Shown here: one piece after another, positions 21,749-31,203 of the stretch | Numbering within the stretch: position 1 is the first letter of the stretch | Layout: each line of letters opens with the position of its first letter | DNA from: Chara braunii | Lineage: Eukaryota > Streptophyta > Charophyceae > Charales > Characeae | NCBI GenBank assembly: GCA_003427395.1 | Contig: BFEA01000095.1 | Coordinates: forward strand, 2,162,972-2,226,971 | Length of the DNA stretch: 64,000 nucleotides | Reading direction: 5' to 3' | Notes under the pieces: generated by a model | Database searches by the model: none | Told to the model about the DNA's origin: nothing | Seen by the model: only the letters and a program-made list of their open reading frames with translations | Translations under genes and position numbers: made by a program

Positions 21749-22017
21749 CGACCCAGAGAGTGAGGTTGACGAGGAGGAGATTGATGTTACACACAAAGAG
21801 ATTGACGTTACAGACGCCCATTTTTCCAGGATAGGAGTAGCAGTCTGGGCGTAGGAGGTAGAGGAGCGCATTAGGGCGACGGTTGAGTGAGCTTAGCTAC
21901 TGATCCTACTCGACCATACTGGACCTGAGTGCGAGAGTTGTCTGAAGGGTTAGCAACGTCGAGAGATGGGGTGCATCGGAGGGAGTAGAGTGATGCNGAC
22001 CGAGAGTAGGAGAAGAG

Positions 22018-22773
22018 ATGAGGAGTGATTTAGTGGCTTGGTTAGCTTATGTTCTCTCACGAGAGTCCGAATCGTATAGTGTGAAGAAGCTTGTGGGACC
22101 TAGAGAGACGACGGTTGGATACGACATACCACTTTCTGTGGCGTTAGAAGAGGCAGAGCGTGTACCGATACGATACTTGGGAATGTGGCTCACAGAGGGG
22201 CTCTTCCTTTGGACAGTGATACTACGAGACGAACGACCCGAGAGGACTCATGATCTAGAAGGGGTCGGACATTTAGTAGTTGATAGAGCACACGATTTAG
22301 AGATAGGACTGACGCTCGCAGGGGCGAGCAGGAGTTGGAGGAGAAGCGAGTCGTTGGCTAGAGTGATGGTTAATCAGCAACTGGCGAGACTCTCAGGAGG
22401 GAGGACGAGTTGGAGCTGCTTGGTATATGGTCCACCACATCCGACCCTCTACCCGAGAATGGATTGGCGATTAGGACTTCCTACCTTCGTGATAGGGCAG
22501 ACCTATGGGAGCGTGGATCGTTTGAGTAGAGCAGTGGACCACACACTTTACGCGCTCTGGGAGGGCTTAGCGCCCCGCTTCAAGGAAGTATACTACGCCA
22601 TTTGTGTGAGGTGGGGGCCACCCAGTAGAGAGACGCTTGACGACATCATAGACGTTACTAGCTGGGTGGACTGTCTGAGGCCAATCGATCTGATTAGGTA
22701 CTGCAGGAGATGGGCAGAGATCGATTACGCGAGGCTAGAGGATGTGAGATTTCTCTTCGAGGCCGCAGCTTAG
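22018..22773 (+). CDS. Unrecognised ORF A upstream of second gag
   Basis: A clean 251-codon frame starting at ATG 22018 and ending in TAG, between the LTR-like repeat and the second gag. It is rich in W, R and L, with segments such as PIRYLGMWLTEGLFLWTVILRDER and LPTFVIGQTYGSVDRLSRAVDHTLYALWEGL. There is no signal peptide or clear transmembrane segment, and no family recognised. Its length in a region where the pol genes have decayed suggests past constraint. Ogre-type Gypsy elements carry an extra ORF upstream of gag, so an ORF1-like role is possible but unproven. Confidence 0.45.
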   Translation: MRSDLVAWLAYVLSRESESYSVKKLVGPRETTVGYDIPLSVALEEAERVPIRYLGMWLTEGLFLWTVILRDERPERTHDLEGVGHLVVDRAHDLEIGLTLAGASRSWRRSESLARVMVNQQLARLSGGRTSWSCLVYGPPHPTLYPRMDWRLGLPTFVIGQTYGSVDRLSRAVDHTLYALWEGLAPRFKEVYYAICVRWGPPSRETLDDIIDVTSWVDCLRPIDLIRYCRRWAEIDYARLEDVRFLFEAAA

Positions 22774-22776
22774 GGA

Positions 22777-22989
22777 ATGCCGGGAAGGACGGCCATGGTG
22801 ATGCGTGTAGGAGAGCAACTGGTAAGCGCAGGATACGCTGTGACAGTACTTCTCCGAGCGTACGTAGACGAGGACTTGACAGCGAGGGAGTGCAGACAAC
22901 GAGCCAGGGATTTGATCCACGAGCGTAGAGCTGATGTACTGGCGCGAGTGACCTTCCAGACCTCGATTTCCGATGATGTGATGATATGA
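22777..22989 (+). CDS. Unrecognised ORF B, same frame as ORF A
   Basis: Seventy codons in the same frame immediately after the ORF A stop, so it may be the rest of that protein behind a nonsense mutation or a separate small ORF. It contains TVLLRAYVDEDLTARECRQRARD and ends SDDVMI. Not recognised. Confidence 0.35.
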   Translation: MPGRTAMVMRVGEQLVSAGYAVTVLLRAYVDEDLTARECRQRARDLIHERRADVLARVTFQTSISDDVMI

Positions 22990-23088
22990 TCTCATGGTTA
23001 TATGCGCGCAGAGCACTACCACGATGAGACGGTAGCGGAGGCTAGAGCGAGGGTGAGAGGATGAGCTGGAAAAAGATTTGGACTGAGT

Positions 23089-23409
23089 ATGGATCAGGAG
23101 AGTGAGGCAGTCGGAAGAGTGAGAAAGCGCGTTAAAGAACCACTCTTGAACCAGGTAAAGAAGTTGGGGGACAAGTTAAGGGAGATCTGGTCGTGTCAGG
23201 ATGAGGGCAAGTTGCGTAGGGCTGAACTCGTGACGAGAGAGTTAGAGAATCTGTTTAGTGAGGAAAGAGAGATTATCCAGGCGTGGAGATTAGACTTTCT
23301 GGAGAGGGTAAAGGCTAGAAGCGTATCACGCGAAGAAACAAGTGAGCGATCTGCAGAGAGCGAGACAACGGAAGACAAAGTAACGCAGGGAAGTAGCGAC
23401 AGGACATGA
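23089..23409 (+). CDS. Unrecognised ORF C, predicted coiled coil
   Basis: A 106-codon frame with dense charge and regular hydrophobic spacing (LLNQVKKLGDKLREIWS; LVTRELENLFSEEREIIQ), which suggests a helical bundle or coiled coil, then a Ser/Glu/Thr-rich tail. Its stop overlaps the next start as ATGA (23406-23409), typical of coupled reading frames. Function unknown. Confidence 0.4.
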   Translation: MDQESEAVGRVRKRVKEPLLNQVKKLGDKLREIWSCQDEGKLRRAELVTRELENLFSEEREIIQAWRLDFLERVKARSVSREETSERSAESETTEDKVTQGSSDRT

Positions 23410-23792
23410 GCGGGATTGCACTACACACGACGGATCGGTACTCATTATATGTGGTAGGGAGACTGGACGAACCATTAGTGTTAGTGATCATAGAACTCCA
23501 GCTCCATACCAGACTGTGCAAAGTTGAGGAGGCAGAGTGTGTCCGCCGCGCGCTGCGTGAGGCTAGGGGAACAGGACTTTGGATTGGAATAGAAGGAGGA
23601 CGGAGGATAAAATACGTATTCCAAGTGACACCTTTCGAAGGGCGGTCTCGGATAAGGGCATGGTACGAGACGACTAGAGAGGCTGAGAGGTTGAAGATAA
23701 GCGAAGCCAGGAAAGCTGGAGAGTTAGGGAGAGTTGTAACAGATGGTGCAATACTCAGGGTGTTGGCCGCTCACGACCGGTACTGGAAGTAA
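23406..23792 (+). CDS. Unrecognised ORF D, overlaps ORF C by ATGA
   Basis: A 128-codon frame beginning with the ATG inside ATGA. It contains YSLYVVGRLDEPLVLVIIELQL, then helical charged segments and a KISEARKAGELG stretch, ending DRYWK. No family recognised. The 4-nt overlap with ORF C and the shared direction suggest the ORFs formed one expression unit, as reinitiation or a shifted frame would allow. Confidence 0.4.
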   Translation: MSGIALHTTDRYSLYVVGRLDEPLVLVIIELQLHTRLCKVEEAECVRRALREARGTGLWIGIEGGRRIKYVFQVTPFEGRSRIRAWYETTREAERLKISEARKAGELGRVVTDGAILRVLAAHDRYWK

Positions 23793-24090
23793 TCGATAAA
23801 GACTTTAGAGGCGATAGAGGATGGTGGAGATAAGGAGGACTTTGAGACATTTTATGACATATTGAAACGGTCGGCGATGAGGTTACAAGTGGTTATAGCA
23901 CTAACTTATCTCAGCTGCTAGACAGATGACCTCGTCCGTCTGGGAGATAAGGGAGTGGAAATAGAAATTGGAAGCTCTTGGAAGGATAGTGGAAGCTAGA
24001 AAGGTCGATGGGCGACTTTGGATGGCAGTAGGAGGGCCTTTAGCGGGCTAACCGATTCAGGACAGGGCTAGGAGAACTAGCAAGGAGGAC
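23793..24090. other. Decayed sequence between small ORFs
   Basis: Short open pieces in several frames (for example a frame with EDFETFYDILKRS just after 23800) suggest continuation of the ORF cluster with frameshifts. Nothing identifiable. Confidence 0.35.
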
Positions 24091-24213
24091 GGAGATAGAC
24101 GCTCGGAGACTCTTGAGGGGTGTTGATCAGGAGACATTGGCTAGGTTTGGGNGGAGATAGACGCTCGGAGACTCTTGAGGGGTGTTGATCAGGAGACATT
24201 GGCTAGGTTTGGG
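24091..24213. other. 61-bp duplication around a single N (assembly artefact)
   Basis: Positions 24091-24151 and 24153-24213 are identical, separated by one N at 24152. This is what results when two overlapping contig ends are joined without merging. A true tandem repeat with an N exactly at the junction is unlikely. Confidence 0.9.
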
Positions 24214-24402
24214 ACTGCGATCTGTCTCAAGGATAGAGGTCCTGTCACGGGTGTACTGCAGATCCGGGGAGGCACGGCCTTGTTGGCCGATCCCGAAGGA
24301 GAGGTTTACTTAGACACAGGGATTCTTGGGATAGAGGAAGAGCACGAGATCCGCGACCGGTACGGGATACTGGAAGTGGTAATCAAGGCAGTCGAGAGCT
24401 AA
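24175..24402 (+). CDS. Unrecognised ORF E fragment
   Basis: A 75-codon frame starting inside the artefactual duplication, so its start is unreliable. It contains GVLQIRGGTALLADPEGEVYLD and ends EVVIKAVES. Its last part (DRYGILEVVIKA) resembles DNA just after ORF D (GACCGGTACTGGAAGTAATC), hinting at an old internal duplication. Unknown function. Confidence 0.3.
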   Translation: MRGVDQETLARFGTAICLKDRGPVTGVLQIRGGTALLADPEGEVYLDTGILGIEEEHEIRDRYGILEVVIKAVES

Positions 24403-24541
24403 AATTTGAGGCCAACGCGAGCCGTGACAAGGAAACAGGTCCGGGTTTCCGCAATTGTCACAGGTCCGGGCTGCAGCGACTGTCATAGGGTCGGGCTGTA
24501 ACAGTTGACTAGAATACCTAACTGCATCTTCTGGCGGTCCA

Positions 24542-25687
24542 ATGGAACCCGACACGATGGGGCCACAACCGACCACGGGCGAAGCGGGAGAGGAGTACAG
24601 GACATCGCCTGATCGAGCTCTGAGGGATCTGAAGGAACGAATTAGGCGAGAAACACCGCTGAGACGGGCTGACCAAACCAATGACGAAGGGCCCGACGTA
24701 AGGGGCGAACCAGTTGCGACAGAGCCGCAGGAGACTCTAAAGACGGGTACCTCGAGCGGACGACGAGAAGCAACGAGGCGACGCTCCCCCGAGTACAAGC
24801 GGAGGGACACCATAGCGGATAGGCACGGAGACAACTGGAGAGAGAGTTTGAGGGATTCCTATTGGAGGGATAGAGATAGAGACAGGCCGCCGCCCAGGCG
24901 AGTCTTCGACCCCCAGACAGGAGAGTTACATCCGCTCCCTTACGAGAGCAAGGATCGCTATATTATTACGCACAAGGCCTCAGAGCCTCCTATCTTCAGG
25001 GGCTATGGTATCACANAATATCTGGAGAAGTGGGAGCTTCACGCCAGCAGGAGTCAGTGGTCGGAGGAAGAGATTATAGAGAACTTCCTATTTAATAGGG
25101 ACCCAAGTCTCGGTAGGGAAGTAAAAGAAGCTCGACCGAAGGATGGAAAATGGACTACGTACAAGAAGAACCTCGTTGAGCTTTACAAATTGGAGGATAA
25201 CAAGTATTCCATCAAGGACCTTGAAACAATGACTCAAGATGAAGATGAGAGCGTACGGGCATTTGGGATGCGTTTCCAGAAAATCTCTGACGTGCTGATG
25301 AAGAAGGGGAAGATCTCAGAGGTTGAGCGCTGTAGTATCTTCATCGGACACTTGTCCAAAGGTAGGCAAAAGAGTATACTTAGAGATCTTCCGCGCGAAA
25401 GGCTTGATTTCTCAGAAGTGCTAAAGCTCGTGATAAAGGCAGAGGCAGACGATTACAAGGACTTGGTGTGGAGAGGGATGACGAGACGTGACTTCTCTCT
25501 CTACAAGGAGTATGCCACTGATAGATGTCCTGATTTCAAGGACTATCCCTGGTCGGAGAAGAATGAGGCCGTGGCTGAGGAAGTGAAGGAAAAACGGGAC
25601 ATGGTGAAGGGATTGACGAGAGAGGTTACAGAGATTGTGACCACTACAAGGGCCACGGCCTACCGAGATAAACCTGGAGGGTCCTAA
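24542..25687 (+). CDS. Gag capsid part of element 2
   Basis: A 381-codon frame beginning MEPDTMGPQ. Residues 60-130 are Arg/Asp-rich and probably disordered. Residues ~150-330 show a retroelement capsid pattern (EPPIFRGYGIT, YLEKWELHASRSQWSEEEIIENFLF, the ARPKDGKWTTYKKNLVELYKLE region, then FGMRFQKISDVLMKKGKI). One codon holds an N at 25016. The stop at 25685 is followed in the same frame by the Arg-rich tail, so it may be a nonsense mutation. Gag would form the particle. Confidence 0.82.
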   Translation: MEPDTMGPQPTTGEAGEEYRTSPDRALRDLKERIRRETPLRRADQTNDEGPDVRGEPVATEPQETLKTGTSSGRREATRRRSPEYKRRDTIADRHGDNWRESLRDSYWRDRDRDRPPPRRVFDPQTGELHPLPYESKDRYIITHKASEPPIFRGYGITXYLEKWELHASRSQWSEEEIIENFLFNRDPSLGREVKEARPKDGKWTTYKKNLVELYKLEDNKYSIKDLETMTQDEDESVRAFGMRFQKISDVLMKKGKISEVERCSIFIGHLSKGRQKSILRDLPRERLDFSEVLKLVIKAEADDYKDLVWRGMTRRDFSLYKEYATDRCPDFKDYPWSEKNEAVAEEVKEKRDMVKGLTREVTEIVTTTRATAYRDKPGGS

Positions 25688-26523
25688 TCACTTCGCCGGG
25701 ACCGTAGGAACAACGATTCCTGGAGGATTGTCGAGGATAGAAATCTTCGGACGTTGACTGATTATCGTACGAGGGGAAGAGAGAGAGACGATGAGCCATG
25801 GCGACGTAGGGATGATGAGATAGACCGAGACCGCAGAGATCGCGAGCCGTTTGCGCGAGCAAGGAGGCTGGATGATTACCCGCGAAGCCCTCGCTATGAG
25901 GCCGATTGGGGTAGAGGCGACTCCCGTGGCCGATGGGAGACAGATCAGGGCCGACGGGATGGATATAGGAACGTCAGATACGAGAGTTCAGACCGAGATG
26001 GATATAAGGACGACAAATACGAGAGATCGGACCGAGATGGATATAGGGACGACAGATACGAGAGGTCGGGTCGAAATGGCTACAAAGGTGGTAGGTATAA
26101 AAGAGGAAATCGGGACTGGGAACGACAAGATGGGTCGCGCGGACGGCTTGAGCGCGGGGGAGATGCGAGAGAGCAGCGCGATGAGTCGCGGGGGTGGTAC
26201 AACCGAGGGGACCGACGCGATGAGTCACGAGGGCGATATGACTCGGGGGACCGCCAGAATGATTCGCGAGNNCGGTATGAGCAAGGAGGGTCTGGAGAAG
26301 ACCGCCGCAACGATTCGCGCGGTCGGAATGAGAGAGGGGGATATGGCGTCTCATCGGAACCATATCCCAAGTCGCCTGACCCCAAGGCAGCCAGGAGTTC
26401 GATCTCTAGAAGCGCAGACGACAGGCCATCTACTCCAGGAACTCATGCGTCTACTATAGAGGAGAAGATCATATCAACAAGGATTGCCCGGACCTCAAAC
26501 GGGCAATAGATGAGGGACTTGTC
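25688..26523 (+). pseudogene. Gag C-terminal RD/RG-rich tail and zinc knuckle of element 2
   Basis: It continues the gag frame. From 25754 there is a long Arg/Asp/Tyr/Gly repeat region with near-repeats of SDRDGYKDDKYER and DESRGRYDSGDR, a low-complexity RNA-binding type tail. In the +1 frame at 26446-26487 lies a degenerate CCHC knuckle, CVYYRGEDHINKDC: the second Cys position of C-X2-C-X4-H-X4-C is Tyr, a single G-to-A change (TGT to TAT). A frameshift therefore lies between the Arg-rich tail and the knuckle (about 26340-26440). Confidence 0.72.
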
Positions 26524-27336
26524 ATGCTTGACGACCGCAAGTACGTCAAGTGGGCAGATGGTCTGGGAGATGTATCGATGTTCCCTTCGATGAAGAAGAA
26601 TGTCGAAGCAAGGAGAGTAAAGCCGAGTAAAGAAAAGGAGCCGGTCAGGAGCCAGAGCATCAAGATAACCTTTGAGGGGGATATGGCGACCACACCCATA
26701 AGGGTGCCAGCCTCCAAGTTGGCGAGAGGGTCTACATCGAAGAAGACTGACACGGATTACGTGATGACGGAGAAGGACGGGCAGCGGGTCGATGGAGAGA
26801 AGGTTATCCTTTCGTCGCGAAAGAGGGGAGTGAAGAAGTTCTTAATGAAGAGTTCGCTGGACGAGATTGACACGGTCGAGCCACTGAGGCGGGCCCTTCG
26901 GCAACCCATGCAGTGCTCTATTCTAGAGTACCTGGCGGCATCGAAGCCGGCTCGTGATGAGTTACAGATGATCACGCGGAAGACTCGCATACCTCTATCG
27001 GAGGAGGGTCAGGGGGCCCCTAAGGCGGAAGCTTCTACAGTAGTAGTAACGGGGATGACTGCCAGAGCGGATCGCATGGCGAGAGTCCTTCTCGATGAAA
27101 TAGAAGGTGTGCCTCCAGACAAATTTTATATACTTGGTAGTGGGGCAGTGGAGACAATTATAAACGATGGAGCGGTACTCGATGCTGTGATCGATAACGA
27201 CAGTGAGGCTGTCATCATAGACGAGGACTTGGCAGTACAGGTTGGACTAGGCCTCGATAGGTCATACCTATTCAAGATAGAGACGACTGATGGGAGAAAG
27301 CAACAGATCACTGGGTTTGTCACAAGGCAGCCATAG
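26524..27336 (+). pseudogene. Protease of element 2, N-terminal part
   Basis: This frame starts just after the zinc knuckle and includes VLDAVIDNDSEAVIIDEDLAVQ. The position of the aspartic protease active site reads IDNDS, where family members have a Gly after the Asp-Asn or Asp-Ser pair, so the site is probably mutated. At 27334 the frame stops, while the sensible continuation (CHKAAIEVQG) is in another frame, showing a one-base deletion near 27312-27320. Confidence 0.75.
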
Positions 27337-27812
27337 AGGTCCAAGGGGTACGAGTGACCCTGCCTGTCTTTGCAGTCAAGAACTGCAACTCCGACCTGCT
27401 CTTGAGTCGAACGTGGCTGAGCCACGTGCATGCGGTGACGATAGAGCGACCTGATGGGAGCCAAACATTGTCCATTAGGAAGCCAGACGGGACGCGGGTA
27501 ATGATTGAGACAGTGGAGCCTCGGGACCTGAGGAACAGAGAAGCTCTCGCTGTGGGTGCGAGACCCTGTGATCAGATTAAGTCGTTGCCTATCTCCGGCC
27601 GCGCGGTGCGATTTCGCAAGAAGAAATATGGACCACTGCTCACAGAGGAAGAAGGTCGGATCGTGGAGGTGGAAGATTTAGGGAGTCGGTTAATTGTGGA
27701 TGGCAACTCGTACCCAAAGAAAAAAAAAGAGGAATTTAGCGGTGTGGTATCCGTGTTTTTTTTAAGGGCACGACCCCCTATGGGGGGCTACCCAAGCGAC
27801 ACAAGCGAGTAG
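27337..27812 (+). pseudogene. Protease C-terminus and linker of element 2
   Basis: In the shifted frame it reads LPVFAVKNCNSDLLLSRTWLSHVHAVT, the family's second conserved protease segment (usually LLLGRTW; here Ser replaces Gly). It then continues RPDGSQTLSIRKPDGTR and a basic linker that ends in a stop at 27810. It bridges protease and RT in the polyprotein. Confidence 0.75.
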
Positions 27813-27883
27813 CTCAAAAAGTTAAGCCAGCGGCGGTGGGCCGCGAGCGATCTGCACTGGAAGGGATATCGGAAGAATAGATC

Positions 27884-28922
27884 GTGAAACAAATCAAAAA
27901 AAGAAAAAGAAAGGGGCCGCAACGCCTAACGGAAGAGAGGATAGCAGGGATGGACATCGGAGATGGGAATTTGACCCCACAAGAGCGAGAACGTGTGATA
28001 GAAATCCTGAAGACATGTGATAAGGCTATAGTTTTTAGTGACGCGGAGCGTGGTAGGGTTGACCGTCGATACGCTAAGCGAACAAGGATTTACACGATAC
28101 CACATGTTCCTTGGAATGACGCGGGATAGAAATACGCCCAGAAGGAGAAGGGAAAAGTTATCGTTTTCTTGAAAGAAAAGATGGTTTCCCACATTGCGGA
28201 GCCGTCTGATAGCGCTTATGCTAATCGATGGTTCTTCCTACGAAAGCCGAATGGCAAGATCCGATGGATCCAGGACCTTCAGAAGGTCAACGCGGTGAGG
28301 ATACGAGACGTGGGCTCCGTGCCACACGCCAATTTATTCGGTGTGTGATCTGTTCTCAGATTATGATGAGGTACCGCTTGACCCTAGAGACAGACACCTC
28401 ACGGCTATGCATACGCCATTGGGACTGATACAGATGATGGTTGTCTCTATGGGTTGGACTAATGGGGTAGCCGTTTTTCAGAGAGCCATGGTAGCCGTCC
28501 TCAAGGACTTCATCCCTGATAAGGTTGAAGTTTTTCAGGATGATTTTCCTATAAAAGGGCCAGTAAACAAGGATGAGGCAGAGGTTGCACCTTGAGTTAG
28601 AAGATTCGTCGAGCAGCACCTAACGAATATTGACGCGGTACTCGAGCAGTTGGACGATGCGAATCTAATAGTCAGCGGAACAAAGAGTCGATGGGCCGTC
28701 TCGGCTATTAAGATCTTGGGCTTTATCTGTGACTCGAGGGGACGCCGAGCAAATCCGGCGAAGTTAGAAAAACTCCTGAACTGGCCGTCACCATTACATA
28801 GTCCAACCGAGGTCCGACAGTTTCTGGGAGTGGTCGGTTACTGGCGAATATTCATACGAGGGTATGCAGAGAAGGCTGAGCCATTGAGACTACTCCTTCG
28901 AAAAACTGAGAAATTTTACTAG
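27884..28922 (+). pseudogene. Reverse transcriptase of element 2
   Basis: Segments in two frames: TIPHVPWNDAG, a TAG at ~28127 where Trp is expected, then WFFLRKPNGKIRWIQDLQKVNAV. At ~28336-28341 about ten residues are missing and the frame changes. CDLFSDYDEV, TAMHTPLGLIQM and MGWTNGVAVFQRAM follow. The catalytic box reads FQDD (nt 28533-28544) instead of the YxDD seen in element 1. A TGA lies at 28593, then the thumb with GVVGYWRIFIRGYAEKAEPLR. A TAG at 28920 follows the Phe-Tyr where Trp is expected. It is dead but more typical in sequence than the element 1 RT. Confidence 0.87.
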
Positions 28923-28985
28923 GATTCCTCGCAGGAACTCGCTATGCAAGAGCTTAAAGATGAACTTAAGGAGGGAGGACGCGTA

Positions 28986-29136
28986 CTGGGCGTGCCGTAC
29001 TTTGATGATGAGGCTGGGAGACCCTTCATAGTAGCCACGGATGCTGGGCCTTGTTCGGTANCTGGGCGTGCCGTACTTTGATGATGAGGCTGGGAGACCC
29101 TTCATAGTAGCCACGGATGCTGGGCCTTGTTCGGTA
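28986..29136. other. 75-bp duplication around a single N (assembly artefact)
   Basis: 28986-29060 and 29062-29136 are identical and flank a lone N at 29061. The 76 extra bases shift the RNase H frame by one. The pattern matches the one at 24152 and indicates unmerged contig ends. Confidence 0.9.
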
Positions 29137-30291
29137 GGAGGGTTGCTGTCTCAGAACGACGCTGAAGGGAAGGAAAGACCGTTAAGATTTGAGAGTAGGA
29201 CACTTAATATGGCAGAGCGAAACTACAGTCAATTCAAGAAGGAAGTATTAGCTGTTCTGCGGTGTCTAGACACGTTCAGACATTATATCTATGGACGACG
29301 GTTCATCTTGAGAGTGGATCCCACCGCGGTCAGCTCTGTCCTCCAGAAGGACTTTAGCCTGACAGACCCGACCATTGCACGATGGTTAATACGGATTCGA
29401 CTATATGATTATACAGTAGAGAGGATATCTGACACTAAAAATATCGTAGTGGATGGACTCTCTCGGATCCCTCTTGAGGGCAAGCGCCCGATAGCAGCTG
29501 GAGCCCTGACAATGGCAGAGCCGAGACGCGCCGAAAGATTTCTACTTAATCTTTACGAGGGCAAGTACCGAATGATCGGACTACACCTGACGGGAGAGGA
29601 GAGTCAAGATTCAGATATCCGGAGACAAGCAGCCCAGTACTGCCTTAGAGCGGGCCACATTTTCCGAAGGCCAGTAGGGTCGGGAATGCCCTTACGAGTA
29701 GTCTGTGATCCTGAAGAGAGGCAGACGATAGTAGCGGAGCTTCACGACGGGGTGGTCGAAGGACATAGAGGAGTCAGAGGGACCTACGAAAAGGTACGCA
29801 GGCTGTACTGGTGGGAAGGACAGTATAAGGACGACAAGAGGTACTGTATAACATGCGAGGAATGCCAGAAAAGGGCTCTTGTGAAATACAAAGAGTCACT
29901 CCATCCATCCTATCCAACCCGACTAGGAGAGAAGGTACACATCGATCTGGTGAAGATGCCGAAAGGGGTAGGCAATATGAACTATGTTGTGAACATACGA
30001 GACGACTTCACGGGGTTCGTGGACGGTAGACCTATCAGGAGTAAGACGGCAAGGGAAGTGAAGAACTTCGTCCTAGAGTACTTATCTAGGTATGGTTGTG
30101 TCAGCAAGATAGTGATGGACAGAGGAGCGGAATTCCTGGCTGACGAGGTTCAGAACGTATTCAAGAGAGCTGGGGCGAGAGTTTCGATAGCCACTGCCTA
30201 CCACCCACAGTCGAACTCCTCAGTAGAGAGAGGGCACCAGACCCTGATAGCGTCGCTATCTAAGTGGTGCAAAGGCAAGGAAAGTGATTGA
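29062..30291 (+). pseudogene. RNase H and integrase of element 2
   Basis: Within a 416-codon frame are RNase H residues (VATDAGP, RFESRTLNMAERNYSQFKKE, LRVDPTA, VDGLSR), then the integrase zinc domain (ELHDGVVEGHRG and CITCEEC) and a full D,D35E core: Asp in HIDLVKM, Asp in VMDRGAEF, Glu in SSVERGH with 35 residues between the last two. A TGA at 30289 stands where Trp is expected (KESD-stop-PRYF), after which the frame continues to 31203. The domains are close relatives of those at 14.3-17.5 kb. Confidence 0.9.
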
Positions 30292-31203
30292 CCACGATAT
30301 TTTCGATACGCAATTTGGGCGGACAACGTCACGGTCCGGGCTAGCACGGGATACCCTCCATACACCTTGTGGTTTGGACAGCATTGTCCGCTTCCCATAG
30401 AGTTTCACGTCGACAGTTGGACAACCGTCGAGTGGGCGGAGGAGATGTCCAGAGAGGAACTCATAGCTGCCCGAACAAGACAGATAGCCTACGGTTTGGA
30501 AGATAACCTTATGACAGCGGCAGATCGTCTGGCAGTGGAAAGAGACAAAGGTAAAGAGAGATGGGATAAGAATGTGAGAATCATGAAGGAGAGGGTGAGT
30601 GTAGGAGATATGGTCCTTCTCTACGATGCAGCGCTGGAAAGAACCTGGACCGGAAAACGCGCAAATAGATGGATGAGACCTTACAGAGTGGTTGAGGCAC
30701 TCGACTGGGGTGCATATATGATAGCAGAATTGGATGGATCTAAGTGGAAGGACCCAGTGGCGGGCGCTAGGTTAAAGCTGTTTAGACCCAGATTTGCACC
30801 CACCTTATCGCTGATGGGCCCCAAAGAAAAGGGGAAGGCTAAGATGGAGGATGGAGATCCCTTGAGACGATTCGAGGCAGGCGAAAGCTCCAAGAAGAGA
30901 AAAAGAGTAAAGAAAAGAAAGGTCAAAGGGTTAGCTCTAGGAAGAAAGAAGAAATGGTTATTCGTGCTCAAGAGGGCTAAACGGAGAGTCCGCATTAGAC
31001 AAATTGGCGGGACGGCACCCTTATCGGGCCAACGACATAAAAAAAAGAGGATCCTACCAAGGCCGAGAACCCGGCGGGGAAGGAAAGTCAAAAAACATCT
31101 ACTTAGTCCTATAACTCAAAACAGACTGAAACATAAGTCAATTGAACGCCCACGTGGGCGTTCTTTATGGACCATCACCCTGAAGCTCGTCCGCTTCGTC
31201 TGA
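30292..31203 (+). pseudogene. Integrase C-terminus of element 2 with long basic tail
   Basis: It continues the integrase frame: YPPYTLWFGQHCPLPIEFH, then VSVGDMVLLYDAALERTW and RPYRVVEALDWGAYMIAELDG, the equivalent of the GPY/F module. After LKLFRPRF a tail of about 120 residues is extremely basic (KKRKRVKKRKVKG, RHKKKRILPRPRTRRGRKVKKH). There is no chromodomain. The tail could act in nuclear import or DNA and RNA binding. The minus-strand integrase at 16.4-17.5 kb ends without such a tail. Confidence 0.82.

Noticed and set aside
24533-24546. TGGCGGTCCAATGG as a primer binding site of element 2
   Set aside because: It does not match a tRNA 3' end with a sensible T-arm and lies directly at the gag start.
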